Source: Bacteroidetes bacterium HGW-Bacteroidetes-6 (GTDB taxonomy: Bacteria > Bacteroidota > Bacteroidia > Bacteroidales > DTU049). Taken from it: a stretch of 43,481 nucleotides of DNA. The DNA lies in the NCBI GenBank assembly GCA_002842495.1, contig PHDB01000028.1:1-43481 (forward strand), read 5' to 3'. Below are positions 21,667 to 31,600 of the stretch, piece by piece (within the stretch, counting starts at the first letter, position 1; each line of letters starts with the position of its first letter). Below the pieces are notes generated by a model. The model saw only the letters and a program-made list of their open reading frames with translations. It was not told the origin of the DNA and made no database searches. A program made the position numbers and the translations under genes.

Positions 21667-22428
21667 TCAGCGGGTAAAGTTGTAAATGATTAAAACGGTG
21701 GAGACTAAAGTGAGATATGGTGAAAGTTCTTCGAAAACTTTACGCACGGTGCGATGTCTGGCAGCCACATAAACAATATCATTAGGCTGCATCAAAATGC
21801 CCGAATATTTTGCATATTCGAACGAAGATAAGTCAATATTGTAAATTCTTTGCCCCAAACTATCGGTGCGAATGAGTCTTACAGCATATGCCTTTCCGTC
21901 GTTAATTCCACCTGCCGTTGCAATCACATCCATCAATGTGGTATTTGTATTTAAAAAAGGCACAACAGTGGCTGTTTGACTACTACTTCCTGTTAGAAAA
22001 AAAGCACGTTTATTCACAACGCTTATTTGCACAAACGGATCAACAACACTTTGGGTATAAATTGTCTTAAGTTCCGATTCGCATTGACTGGTGGTTTTCC
22101 CTGCAACCAAAATGCGTCCGACAAGTGGTAGCTCAACCATTCCTTCAACATCAACAACATAAGTAACCGGAGCTGAGGCAGACGAAGAGCCCTGAATTCC
22201 GGCTGAAAGTGGATCGAGCAGTTTTTCACCCTGATTCGACAATACAAGAACTTTAAGTTCGTCGCCAGGTTGAATAATGAAAGGTGTGGGTTTCAGCAAC
22301 TCATCGTTGGACGAAAAAACGTCTTTATCTTTCACCCGATACATATCGGACGGATACATGGTGCGCTGACACGAAGCGCTGAACAGCAAAACACCAAGAA
22401 GAATTATGAATTGAAGCTTACCAATCAT
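21667..22428 (-). CDS. Wza-like polysaccharide export lipoprotein
   Basis: Outer-membrane export channel component. I set the start at the ATG 22428 (253 aa), because it gives a clean lipoprotein signal MIGKLQFIILLGVLLFSASC with the lipid Cys at residue 20. The longer reading frame to 22524 adds a polar 32-residue stretch. The mature part contains the Poly_export domain (about 55-145: FIIQPGDELKVLV, VVDVEGMVELPLVGRI) and one SLBB-type segment (about 150-215: AFFLTGSSSQTATV, TLMDVIATAGGIND). It ends with a C-terminal hydrophobic stretch (about 235-250: LSPYLTLVSTVLIIYNF), which fits an amphipathic or membrane helix. It is first in the wza-wzc-rfbC-wecA run and has its own promoter element. Confidence 0.88.
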   Translation of the reverse strand: MIGKLQFIILLGVLLFSASCQRTMYPSDMYRVKDKDVFSSNDELLKPTPFIIQPGDELKVLVLSNQGEKLLDPLSAGIQGSSSASAPVTYVVDVEGMVELPLVGRILVAGKTTSQCESELKTIYTQSVVDPFVQISVVNKRAFFLTGSSSQTATVVPFLNTNTTLMDVIATAGGINDGKAYAVRLIRTDSLGQRIYNIDLSSFEYAKYSGILMQPNDIVYVAARHRTVRKVFEELSPYLTLVSTVLIIYNFTR

Positions 22429-22447
22429 AGAATATTTTAACAAATGC

Positions 22448-22455
22448 CAAAGGTA
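22448..22455 (-). promoter_or_regulatory. -7 element ahead of the Wza-like gene
   Basis: TACCTTTG on the minus strand matches TAnnTTTG, 19 nt before the chosen ATG at 22428. No clear -33 TTG is visible at the right distance. The roughly 200-nt gap to the upstream glycosyltransferase supports a separate promoter here. Confidence 0.4.
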
Positions 22456-22625
22456 GTATATTTTTCCTTTATTCTGTTTTTTATCATCGAAATTTATGAG
22501 GTAGTCGTTGTTAGTAATCCGCATTTCAGGGGATTATTCCTATTTTATGCGATACAGAATGCAACAAATAAATCGTATTTGAGCGATTTGTTCGACAAAA
22601 TATTTTCAAATAACAAATTCGTTAT

Positions 22626-23813
22626 CTAGCGTTTTAACAAAGTCTGATACAATTCATCTACATCTTTTACCATCCGCATAAAGTGAAAGCGATTGCGCAC
22701 AAAATCGTTACCATCAGTTTTAAACTGCGAATAATAAGCCTTGTCGGTCATAAGCCTTACAATATTGTTGGCCATAACATCTGCATTACCTCCTGGCGAC
22801 AACAAAGCTGTCCGGCCATCAACAACTATATCGCGAATACCTCCAACATCGGTACTCACAACCGGACAATTGGCCGCCTGCGCTTCGATAAGGCAAACAG
22901 GAGTGCCTTCGTTGAGCGAAGTAAGAGCTACGAGATCGAGTCCGGCTATAATGGCATCGACATCGGTTTGCCACGATGTAAAATGCACTGTAGCGACAGG
23001 GCCACCATTTTCGGTAAATGCAATTTCTTTTTGCTGCAATAATTCAACAGTAGCATCTTTGGTTTCGCCGTCACCAACAATAAAAACCCGAGGAGGGCTC
23101 CCGTTCTTTTTCATAACCCTATCGATTACCTCAACAAATAATCTGTGGTTTTTTACCGGAACCATCCGGCCAATGATACCTATGGCAAAATCGTCGGGCG
23201 CCAGATGGTATTTGGAGCGAAAAGCTCTACGTTTTTCATCAATTCCAATCTGAAATTTATCGAGATCAAAGCCATTCGGGATGATATGTACCAGTTCGGG
23301 CTTACAAATACGATGTTTCAACACCAAATCGTTGCGCTGTCGCTCGCTTAATGCAATAATTGCATCGGTTTTACGAGACAAACGCCTTTCAACACCTTTG
23401 TAAAAATTACTTACCAAACCATTGAAATAGGCTTCGAAAACATGACCATGATACGTGTGAACAATAGCTGGAACATTCAGATGATGTGCTGCTCGACGAC
23501 CCAAAGCTCCGGCCTTCGAAGCATGGGTGTGAACAATATCAGGCTTAAAATCAGCAATAATCTTTTTAATATCGTTGTATGCTTTTCGATCTTGATATAA
23601 ATTCACCGAACGCACCATCGAATCGACAATAAGTGGTTCAATTCCCAATGAATGCGGAATATGCATCGAATCGTGTTCGTTCTTTTCGTTCGGGCCACCA
23701 ATGAGCAGTGTTTCGTAATTATCGGACAGATACTTTGTAAGCAATGATGCATTGTAGGTGGGGCCACCCAGATTGAATCGGTTTAATATACGTAGTATCC
23801 TAGGTTTGTTCAT
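22626..23813 (-). CDS. Family 4 glycosyltransferase
   Basis: 395 aa GT-B enzyme that would add a sugar to a lipid-linked glycan at the cytosolic membrane face. The acceptor half starts RILRILNRFNLGGPTYN with the GG loop, and HTHASKAGALGRRAA lies at about 95-110. The donor half has IGIIGRMVPVKNHRLF (about 213-228) and the EX7E-type element SLNEGTPVCLIEAQAA (about 320-335), followed by CPVVSTDVGGIRDIV. The donor and acceptor sugars cannot be read from sequence. The start overlaps the asnB stop by 4 nt, so the two are translationally coupled. Confidence 0.9.
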   Translation of the reverse strand: MNKPRILRILNRFNLGGPTYNASLLTKYLSDNYETLLIGGPNEKNEHDSMHIPHSLGIEPLIVDSMVRSVNLYQDRKAYNDIKKIIADFKPDIVHTHASKAGALGRRAAHHLNVPAIVHTYHGHVFEAYFNGLVSNFYKGVERRLSRKTDAIIALSERQRNDLVLKHRICKPELVHIIPNGFDLDKFQIGIDEKRRAFRSKYHLAPDDFAIGIIGRMVPVKNHRLFVEVIDRVMKKNGSPPRVFIVGDGETKDATVELLQQKEIAFTENGGPVATVHFTSWQTDVDAIIAGLDLVALTSLNEGTPVCLIEAQAANCPVVSTDVGGIRDIVVDGRTALLSPGGNADVMANNIVRLMTDKAYYSQFKTDGNDFVRNRFHFMRMVKDVDELYQTLLKR

Positions 23814-25678
23814 TCTCCCATATTATTAATCCACCAATTCTGAAAAACAATGACCGACCACAACAAACTCTGCCGACGCATAGCTTTCCCATTTTCCACT
23901 TCGTTCAACAACCGCCTCATAGCAGCTGAATTAAAAATTCCCTGTCGGCGAACGAATGAATCGTCGAACCAGAGTTCTTTCATTTGTTTCAGCAAAATGC
24001 TATTCATCCATTTTGCCACAGGAACTTCGAATCCGTGTTTGGGACGATTGAGTATCCGTTCGGGAAGCATACTACGAAATGTGTCCGTTAGAATTTTCTT
24101 GGTCGCCAAGCCATCGAATTTGTGCTTTGACTGTAAAGAAAAGGCAAAGTCAATTACGCGAAAGTCAAGAAAAGGTGAACGTACTTCGAGCGAAGCTGCC
24201 ATCGACATCAGATCAACTTTGCGAAGCATGTCGCCGGCAAGAACAAGCTTAACATCGTTGCGTAAAACATCATTCATTTCGTCCGGACGATTAAGTAACA
24301 ACTGATTTTCGAGTCTCGAAAAATCAGCCGAATTACCATTCTCCAATAATTGGCTTATTTCTTTCTCCGAATGAAATGCAGCCAAGAACAAATAACGGTC
24401 ATGAGGAGTTGTTCGCGCAAGCAATCCCAGACGACGAGCCTGACGAAGTTTGTCGGATAATACCGAGCCACGTCCAAATATATCGGGAACAATGCTGGCT
24501 GTTGATAAAGCAAAGCGTTTTATTGCCGAAGCTTCGTTTATCATGGCAAGTGCACGGTGTTTGCGGTAACCGCCAAATATTTCATCGGCGCCATCGCCCG
24601 ACAAGGCTACAGTGACATGTTTTTTCACAAACGATGACAATACATTCACTGCAATAGCCGACGAATCGGCAAAAGGCTCGTCGAGATACTCCAATACACC
24701 TGGAATCGCCTCAGCAAAGTCTTTTTCGGAAACAGGAATAATGGTGTGCTGCAAGCCATGCATGCGTGCCACTTCGGCTGCAAATTCCGATTCGTCGTAA
24801 TACGGCGTATCGGGAAAACCAATAGAATAAGCATGTATGCCGGGATTGTGCTGTGCAGCCAATGCCGATACCACCGACGAATCGATTCCTCCACTCAAAA
24901 ACGAGCCCAGAGGCACATCGGAAATGAGACGCAGCTTCACACTATCAGATAAGAGTTCCCGAAGATGCTCACAGGCTTGGCTGTAGCTTCCGTCAAAAGA
25001 TCTGTTTGAAATATGATAATACGAACTCAATTCAAAATTATCGGTAGAAATTATGGCAAAATGTGCTGGTTCGAGTTTATGAATATTCGAAAAAACAGTG
25101 TACGGTTCAGGAATATAGGTAAGTCTGAAATATTCGTAAACACTGGTTTCGTCGAGTTCTTTCGGAAGGCCGAACCGCATTATTGCTTTCATTTCCGAAG
25201 CAAACACCAGGGCCGAATCGTCGGCAAAATAAAGCAAGGGTTTAATTCCATAACGATCGCGGGCTAAAATCAGCTTGTTCTCAAGCGCATCGAACACGGC
25301 AATGGCAAAAAAACCATTGAATTTTGCAAAGCATTCGGTGCCAAAATGAATAAATGCCTGCAGAACTACTTCAGTATCGCCCGATGTTTGAAACACAACC
25401 CCTCTTTGTTCGAGGTTGGTTCTGATTTCACGAAAGTTAAAAATCTCCCCATTAAACACCATCGTGTAGCGTTTGTCGGCAGAATTGAAAGGCTGGTTAG
25501 AAGCATCGCTTACATCAATAATAGAAAGTCGTGCATGACCAAAACAAAACCGATTGCCTTCTGCTGTGCCCGCAAAATCGGGTCCACGCTGCCCAAGTTT
25601 GGCAAGCGCAGCCGGAAGCATAGAAAAATACTTCCTTCCATTATCGGTTTTTGCAAAAACGCCAGTAATTCCGCACAT
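23810..25678 (-). CDS. asnB: Glutamine-hydrolysing asparagine synthase
   Basis: 622 aa. The N-terminal class II glutaminase starts MCGITGVF with the Cys2 nucleophile exposed after Met removal, followed by RGPDF and FNGEIFNF. The C-terminal synthetase domain has the ATP-PPi motif FLSGGIDSSVVSALA (about 256-270) and SGDGADEIFGGYRKH. In polysaccharide loci AsnB-like enzymes may amidate sugar acids rather than make free asparagine. The 4-nt overlap with the glycosyltransferase favours such a role, but either is possible. It lies 32 nt downstream of lpdA. A near-match to the -7 box (TATCTTCG, 25704-25697) may give it its own transcript. Confidence 0.9.
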   Translation of the reverse strand: MCGITGVFAKTDNGRKYFSMLPAALAKLGQRGPDFAGTAEGNRFCFGHARLSIIDVSDASNQPFNSADKRYTMVFNGEIFNFREIRTNLEQRGVVFQTSGDTEVVLQAFIHFGTECFAKFNGFFAIAVFDALENKLILARDRYGIKPLLYFADDSALVFASEMKAIMRFGLPKELDETSVYEYFRLTYIPEPYTVFSNIHKLEPAHFAIISTDNFELSSYYHISNRSFDGSYSQACEHLRELLSDSVKLRLISDVPLGSFLSGGIDSSVVSALAAQHNPGIHAYSIGFPDTPYYDESEFAAEVARMHGLQHTIIPVSEKDFAEAIPGVLEYLDEPFADSSAIAVNVLSSFVKKHVTVALSGDGADEIFGGYRKHRALAMINEASAIKRFALSTASIVPDIFGRGSVLSDKLRQARRLGLLARTTPHDRYLFLAAFHSEKEISQLLENGNSADFSRLENQLLLNRPDEMNDVLRNDVKLVLAGDMLRKVDLMSMAASLEVRSPFLDFRVIDFAFSLQSKHKFDGLATKKILTDTFRSMLPERILNRPKHGFEVPVAKWMNSILLKQMKELWFDDSFVRRQGIFNSAAMRRLLNEVENGKAMRRQSLLWSVIVFQNWWINNMGE

Positions 25679-25710
25679 AGTGGATGATGTTCATTGCGAA
25701 GATACGCCTT

Positions 25711-27102
25711 TTATAGATGAATTACTTCTCCATAAGCAGCTGCAACAGCTTCCATCACTGCTTCAGACATGGTTGGGTGCGGGTGTACCGATTTGATAAT
25801 CTCGTGTCCGGTGGTTTCGAGATTACGTGCCACAACAACTTCAGCAATCATTTCGGTAACATTGTCGCCGATAAAATGTGCACCCAGCCATTCGCCGTAT
25901 TTCGCGTCGAAGACAACCTTAACAAAACCATCGGTATTGCCCGACGATTTGGCTTTGCCACTGGCCGTAAACGGAAACTTACCCACTTTAATTTCGTAGC
26001 CAGCTTCAATAGCTGCTTTTTCGGTAAGTCCAACTGATGCCACCTCGGGAAATGTATATGTGCAACCGGGGATATTGCCATAATTGAGTGGATGAACATC
26101 CATCCCGGCAATTTTTTCGACACAGATAATTCCTTCGTGCGAAGCCACATGAGCAAGCGCAGGTCCTTTCACTATATCGCCAATGGCATATACACCTTCA
26201 ACATTGGTGCGGTAGAAATCGTCGACCAATACCTTTCCTTTTTCCGATTTCACTCCGGTTTCCTCAAGCCCCAAGCCTTCCAGATTAGTTGCAATACCTA
26301 CTGCCGAAAGCACTATGTCGGCTTCGATAACTTCTTCGCCCTTTTTAGTAGTTACAAACACTTTACATTTGTCGCCAGTAGTATCCACTTTTGTTACTTC
26401 CGATGAAGTGAGAATACTCATGCCAACTTTTTTAAACGAACGTTCGAGCTGTTTGCTTACCTCTTCATCTTCTATGGGTACAATATTCGGCAGATATTCT
26501 ATTAGGGTTACTTTGGTACCCAATGTATTGTAAAAATATGCGAATTCGCTTCCAATGGCTCCACTGCCAACAACAACCATACTTTCGGGTTGCGAAGGCA
26601 AAGTCATGGCTTCGCGGTAGCCAATAATTCTTTTTCCGTCTTGCTTTAGTGCGGGAAGCTCCCGCGAACGAGCTCCGGTGGCCAGAATAATATGTGATGC
26701 TTCGTAAACGGTTTTAGTTCCGTCTGCAGCTGTCACTTCCACTTTTTTGCCCGCAAGTAGCTTGCCATTGCCTGCAAGAACATCAATTTTATTTTTCTTA
26801 AACAGAAACTGAATGCCTTTGCTCATCGCATCGGCAACTCCACGACTGCGACTTACAATAGCTTCGAAATCGGGCTTTGCCTCTCCTTCGAACTTAATGC
26901 CATAATCGGCAGCATGTTTTAAATACTTGAATACCTGTGCACTTTTCAACAATGCTTTGGTTGGAATACAGCCCCAATTGAGACATATTCCGCCCAGTTC
27001 GGCGCGCTCCACAACAGCTGTTTTCAGTCCCAATTGCGAAGCCCTGATGGCAGCAACATATCCGCCGGGACCACTTCCAATAACTATAAGATCGTAATTC
27101 AT
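25711..27102 (-). CDS. lpdA: Dihydrolipoyl dehydrogenase (E3)
   Basis: Flavoprotein that reoxidises dihydrolipoamide of 2-oxoacid dehydrogenase and glycine-cleavage complexes with NAD. 463 aa. FAD-binding GSGPGGYVAAIRA (9-21); redox-active disulfide Cys40/Cys45 in GGICLNWGCIPTKALL; NAD-binding VVVGSGAIGSEFAYF (about 175-189); second FAD motif GVYAIGDIVKGPALAHVASHEG; C-terminal interface HPHPTMSE (440-447) with the catalytic His-Glu pair. No E1 or E2 gene is nearby, so the partner complex cannot be named. It has a good -7 element 20 nt upstream of the ATG. Confidence 0.95.
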   Translation of the reverse strand: MNYDLIVIGSGPGGYVAAIRASQLGLKTAVVERAELGGICLNWGCIPTKALLKSAQVFKYLKHAADYGIKFEGEAKPDFEAIVSRSRGVADAMSKGIQFLFKKNKIDVLAGNGKLLAGKKVEVTAADGTKTVYEASHIILATGARSRELPALKQDGKRIIGYREAMTLPSQPESMVVVGSGAIGSEFAYFYNTLGTKVTLIEYLPNIVPIEDEEVSKQLERSFKKVGMSILTSSEVTKVDTTGDKCKVFVTTKKGEEVIEADIVLSAVGIATNLEGLGLEETGVKSEKGKVLVDDFYRTNVEGVYAIGDIVKGPALAHVASHEGIICVEKIAGMDVHPLNYGNIPGCTYTFPEVASVGLTEKAAIEAGYEIKVGKFPFTASGKAKSSGNTDGFVKVVFDAKYGEWLGAHFIGDNVTEMIAEVVVARNLETTGHEIIKSVHPHPTMSEAVMEAVAAAYGEVIHL

Positions 27103-27573
27103 GGTGGTTTTCTATTTTTCTTCAAAAGTAAACAATCTATCGAAAACAGATACCAAAAGGAATATTGATAGATATCAGGAATTAGGAAGATTGATTTGGA
27201 TTAACCTTTCATTTACGCTTACAAAAGGACTGGTTTCGGCAAAATGCCTGATAGAAAAGAACCACATCACACTTTTCCTTATAACCGCCCCAAAAAGTAT
27301 ACAAAAGAAAACATGTTGTTGTATTCTTCAATCATTATCTCAGAGATTCTTTATTTTTGTCGTTTCGTTCCGTATTTCTCTCCGATGATTACCCGAACCG
27401 CAACAGTTGTGTATAGAACAGGCAAATAGAAAAACGGTATTTATCGCTATTGGTAGCGTATCCTGACGAAACTTCAACAAAATCTACTTCATCAGAAAAG
27501 AACAAATACACGGAATCATCCAAGATTCACTAAGGAAACGCTCAATAACATGCCTAAGAAAGCAACGAAAGAA
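27103..27573. other. 470-base gap between lspA and lpdA
   Basis: AT-rich. It contains the lpdA promoter near its left end. The short open frames on the plus strand (to 27388 and 27429) have no recognisable domain, no promoter and Ser/Arg-rich, frame-shadow-like composition, so I leave them out. No tRNA fold, clear terminator or repeat was found. Confidence 0.5.
27123..27130 (-). promoter_or_regulatory. -7 element of the lpdA promoter
   Basis: TACTTTTG on the minus strand is an exact TAnnTTTG match, 20 nt before the ATG. A TTTTG 23 nt further upstream is a slightly distant -33 candidate. Confidence 0.45.
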
Positions 27574-28221
27574 TTATTGTTTTTCTACAAGCGTTGAATC
27601 GGTTACTGTCTCCTGCTTTTTAGGGAACATTTTTCTTTGAAAAACGAGAATCATGACAACGCCGATTGAAATGTAGGAATCGGCCAGATTAAAGACCGGA
27701 CGGAAAAACATAAATTCTTTGCCTGCATTAAATGGAAACCATGATGGATAATGGCCATGAAACATCGGAAAATAAAGCATATCAACAACTCTTCCTTGCA
27801 GGAAACCGGCATAGCTACCTCCAAACAACGAAGTGGCATCGGCTCCCGAACCATAAATTGAGCTTGAATCGAAAATAAGTCCGTAGAACATGCTGTCAAT
27901 AATATTACCGGCTGCTCCGGCGAAAATAAGAGCTATGCTGAATATGTAAAGCGGATGTTTTTTTTCACGAATAATTCGCGACAAATACCAAAAAATGGCT
28001 GTAGCGGCAATGATACGAAAAATGCTTAAAACATATTTACCAAAGACTCCTTTCCATTTCAACCCAAATGCCATGCCTTCATTCTCAATGAAGTTGAGTC
28101 GAAACCAGTCACCTATCATATTCACTTCTTCCCCAAGGAGAAAATGAGTCTTGATGTACAATTTCAGAATCTGATCAATTATCAGAAGACCTACAATAAA
28201 GAATAAAGCTTTGCGTAACAC
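27574..28221 (-). CDS. lspA: Lipoprotein signal peptidase
   Basis: Inner-membrane aspartyl protease that cuts prolipoproteins before the lipidated Cys. 215 aa from a GTG start at 28221. Four TM segments are visible (about 4-20, 62-80, 90-106, 178-198). The conserved blocks are NFIENEGMAFGL (43-54), GNIIDS (105-110), GRVVDM with catalytic Asp147, and FNLADSYIS with catalytic Asp181. It is longer than the roughly 165-aa E. coli enzyme. The extra residues lie between GNIIDS and GRVVD, and again before FNLAD, as in other Bacteroidota. It is the third gene of ileS-dksA-like-lspA, 5 nt after its neighbour. This enzyme would process the many lipoproteins encoded at 33552-37231. Confidence 0.93.
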   Translation of the reverse strand: MLRKALFFIVGLLIIDQILKLYIKTHFLLGEEVNMIGDWFRLNFIENEGMAFGLKWKGVFGKYVLSIFRIIAATAIFWYLSRIIREKKHPLYIFSIALIFAGAAGNIIDSMFYGLIFDSSSIYGSGADATSLFGGSYAGFLQGRVVDMLYFPMFHGHYPSWFPFNAGKEFMFFRPVFNLADSYISIGVVMILVFQRKMFPKKQETVTDSTLVEKQ

Positions 28222-28226
28222 GGATG

Positions 28227-28652
28227 TTATTCTTCGGGTGGCAAACTGATACGAACCTCTTTTTTAGTCATCTTGTTTTTCGCATCAATACTGAGTGTTG
28301 CATGGGGAACAGCTCTCAGTCGCTCTTTCGAGATAAGCTGACCCGTCACGCGACAGATACCATAGGTTTTGTTCTGAATACGAACCAAGGCAGCCTCGAG
28401 GTCGCGAATAAACTTCTGCTGACGAGCTGCCAACTGGCTGTTTTCTTCTTTAGACAAGACCTGCGAGCCTTCTTCAAGAACTTTAAAGGTAGGACTGGTG
28501 TCGCTAATGTCGTTGTCGTTTGTTCCGGTGAAGGCTTCAGTAAGCAATTCCAAATCGGAATTGGCTTTCGCAAGTTTTTGATTGATAAGCTGGCGAAACT
28601 CTTCGAGTTCTTCGTCGGAGTAGCGGTTTTTTTCTTTTTCTTCTTTTGCCAT
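28227..28652 (-). CDS. TraR/DksA-family regulator with reduced zinc site
   Basis: 141 aa. A Lys/Glu-rich N-terminus and a helical coiled-coil part (about 12-95) lead to the C-terminal DksA-like segment ALVRIQNKTYGICRVTGQLISKERLRAVPHAT. Only one Cys is left where classic DksA has a four-Cys zinc finger, which is typical of the Bacteroidota version. DksA-type proteins bind in the RNA polymerase secondary channel and tune rRNA and amino-acid promoters, with or without ppGpp. Here that role is inferred from family only. It lies 11 nt after ileS and 5 nt before lspA. Confidence 0.85.
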   Translation of the reverse strand: MAKEEKEKNRYSDEELEEFRQLINQKLAKANSDLELLTEAFTGTNDNDISDTSPTFKVLEEGSQVLSKEENSQLAARQQKFIRDLEAALVRIQNKTYGICRVTGQLISKERLRAVPHATLSIDAKNKMTKKEVRISLPPEE

Positions 28653-28663
28653 AATTCTGGTTT

Positions 28664-31600
28664 TTACACTTTTTCAACAACGGCGCGGATGTTTATTTCG
28701 TCGGTTAATTCCAGCAGCACGGCTTCCGCAGCAGGATGCATGGCTTCAAGTTTTAGCTCAGTCGCCAAAATCTCATTGCAAATATATGAATAATTGTTAT
28801 TGATTGAATTGATTATCGATTCTGTATTTTCAACAACAACTTTAATCTTATCGGTCACCTCATAATTACGATCTTTCCGAAGGTTCTGGATACGGTTGAT
28901 AAACTCACGCGCAATACCTTCCTGAATCAATGTTTCGCTCAATGAAACATCGAGTGCTACCGATAAATTTCCTTCATTCATTACAACCCAGCCCGGAATA
29001 TCTTCTGTAACAATTTCAACATCATCAAGAGCTATTTCTGCTGTTCCTCCTGCAATAGCCAGCGAAAAAATTCCTTTTGTTTCGAGTTCGTTGATATTTT
29101 CGCTGCTCATTGCAATAATAGCTGCTGCCACTTCTTTCATTTGTTTTCCAAAACGAGGTCCCAATTTTTTGAAATCGGCTTTGATGCTCTTTACCAGGAA
29201 GCTTCCGTCGTCTTTCAGATATTCGAGTTCCTTCACGTTTACCTCAGCAAGAATAATGCTCTTGACCGCTTCGATGCGCTCTTGCAAATTGTTATCGCTT
29301 AGCGGAATCAAGATTTTTTGTAGTGGCTGACGAACACGATGTCCTGTTTTTTTGCGCAGCGAGAGAACCATCGACGAAATTTTCTGTGCCATTTGCATAC
29401 GCTCTTCCAATTCGGTGTCGATAGAGCTTTCGTCAACTTTGGGGAACATGCACAAATGAACACTTTCGACTTTTTGACGACCCGAAACACTATTCAAATC
29501 GGAGAAAAGACGCTCGGCAAAAAACGGAGCTATAGGCGAAATGAGAATAGCAAGCGATTCCAATACATAGTACAATGTCTGGTAGGCCGAATTTTTGTCG
29601 TGCGAAAGTTCCCCTTTCCAGAAACGACGTCGCGAAAGACGAACGTACCAATTGCTGAGAAATTCATCAACAAAGTGTTGAATTGCACGACCTGCACGGG
29701 TTGGTTCATAATCGGCAAACGATTCGTCAACAGTTTTAATCAGACTATTGAGTTCCGATAAAATCCAACGGTCGAGTTCAGGTCTTTCAGCAACAGGAAT
29801 CTCGGGAGTGCCGTAATCGAAATTGTCGATATTGGCATACAGTGCAAAAAACGCGTATGTATTGTAAAGCGTTCCGAAGAATTTGCGTTGTACTTCGCCA
29901 ACACCTTCGCTGTCGAATTTCAGGTTGTCCCATGGTTGCGAATTGGTAATCATGTACCAGCGGGTTGCGTCGGGGCCAAATTTTCCGATTGTTTCGAAAG
30001 GATCGACCCCATTGCCCAGTCGTTTCGACATTTTGTTTCCGTTTTTGTCGAGTACAAGACCGTTTGAAACAACCGTTTTGTATGCCACCGAATCGAAGGC
30101 CATGGTAGCAATGGCATGCAATGTAAAAAACCAACCACGGGTCTGATCGACTCCTTCCGCAATGAAATCAGCCGGAAAACTTTTCTCGAATATATCTTTG
30201 TTTTCAAATGGATAATGCCACTGTGCGTAAGGCATGGCTCCGCTATCAAACCACACATCGATAAGATCGGGCTCTCTGCGCATAGGTTTTCCTGTTGCCG
30301 AAACCAGCACTATCTGATCGACATAAGGTTTGTGAAGATCGAATTTTGCATAATTTTCATCGCTCATATCTTCAGCAATAAAAGCTTTCATTATGTCTTC
30401 TTTCATAAATCCGGCTTCAACGCTTTTTCTGATTTCGTCGTGAAGTTCCTTGGCTGAGCCAATGCATATTTTTTCGCTTGCATCTTCGCTAAGCCAAATT
30501 GGAAGTGGCACACCCCAGAAACGTGAGCGACTCAGATTCCAGTCGAGCAGATTTTCGAGCCAGTTGCCAAAACGTCCCGATCCTGTCGATTCGGGTTTCC
30601 AGTTGATGGTGTTGTTGAGTTCAATCATTCGGTCCCGGTAAGCCGTTGTGCGAATGAACCACGAATCAAGCGGGTAATACAATACAGGTTTGTCGGTACG
30701 CCAGCAATGTGGGTAGCTGTGCTCGTATTTTTCGGCACGGAAAGCCTTGTTTTCCTTCTTCATCTTAATGACAATGTCAATGTCGATGGTCAGGTCTTTC
30801 TCGGTTTCGGGAGTGTATTCCTGATAGTATTGCGCTTTTACATATTTTCCGGCAAATTCGTCCATTTCTTCAGTAAAGCGTCCTTGCTTATCAACCAGTG
30901 TTAAAGCTCCCAGATTGAATTTTTTGCCCATGCGAAAATCGTCGGCGCCAAAACTGGGAGCCAGATGCACAATTCCTGTACCGTCTTCGGTGGTTACAAA
31001 ATCGCCCGGAATCACACGGAAAGGATCGCCTTCTTCGGGCCGGGCGTAGGGAAGGAGTTGTTCGTATCGGATTTCGGTAAGTTCCGAGCCTTTGAAGGTT
31101 TTCAGTACTTTAAAGGGGATGTTTTTTTGCCCGGCTTCATAGCTGTCGAGTGGCAATTCAGCATTTTCGGCCGGAAACCAGCGGTTCAGCAAGGGCATTC
31201 CCAGAATGACAGCCTGAGCATCGCCGGTGTATTGGTTATAGGTTTGAACGAGAACGTATTCAACATTTTCACCGACAGCCAGACCTGTGTTTGAAGGCAA
31301 TGTCCATGGTGTGGTAGTCCATGCCAGAAAATACATGTTGCCTTTGATTCCGGCATCGAACAAAAATTCGCTTCGGTCGTTGCGTACAACTTTGAACTGG
31401 GCAACAACGGTGTTGTCTTTCACATTTTTGTAGCAACCGGGTTGATTCAACTCGTGTGTACTGAGTCCTGTTCCTGCTGCTGGCGAATAAGGCTGAATAG
31501 TATAACCTTTATACAACAAATCCTTGTCGTAGAGCTTACGCAACAAGTACCAGACCGATTCGATGTATTTGTTGTCAAAAGTAATATACGGATGTTCCAG

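Noticed and set aside
27104..27429. Plus-strand open frames in the lpdA-lspA gap
   Set aside because: No recognisable domain, no promoter and no protein-like composition. The longer one begins across the lpdA start codon.
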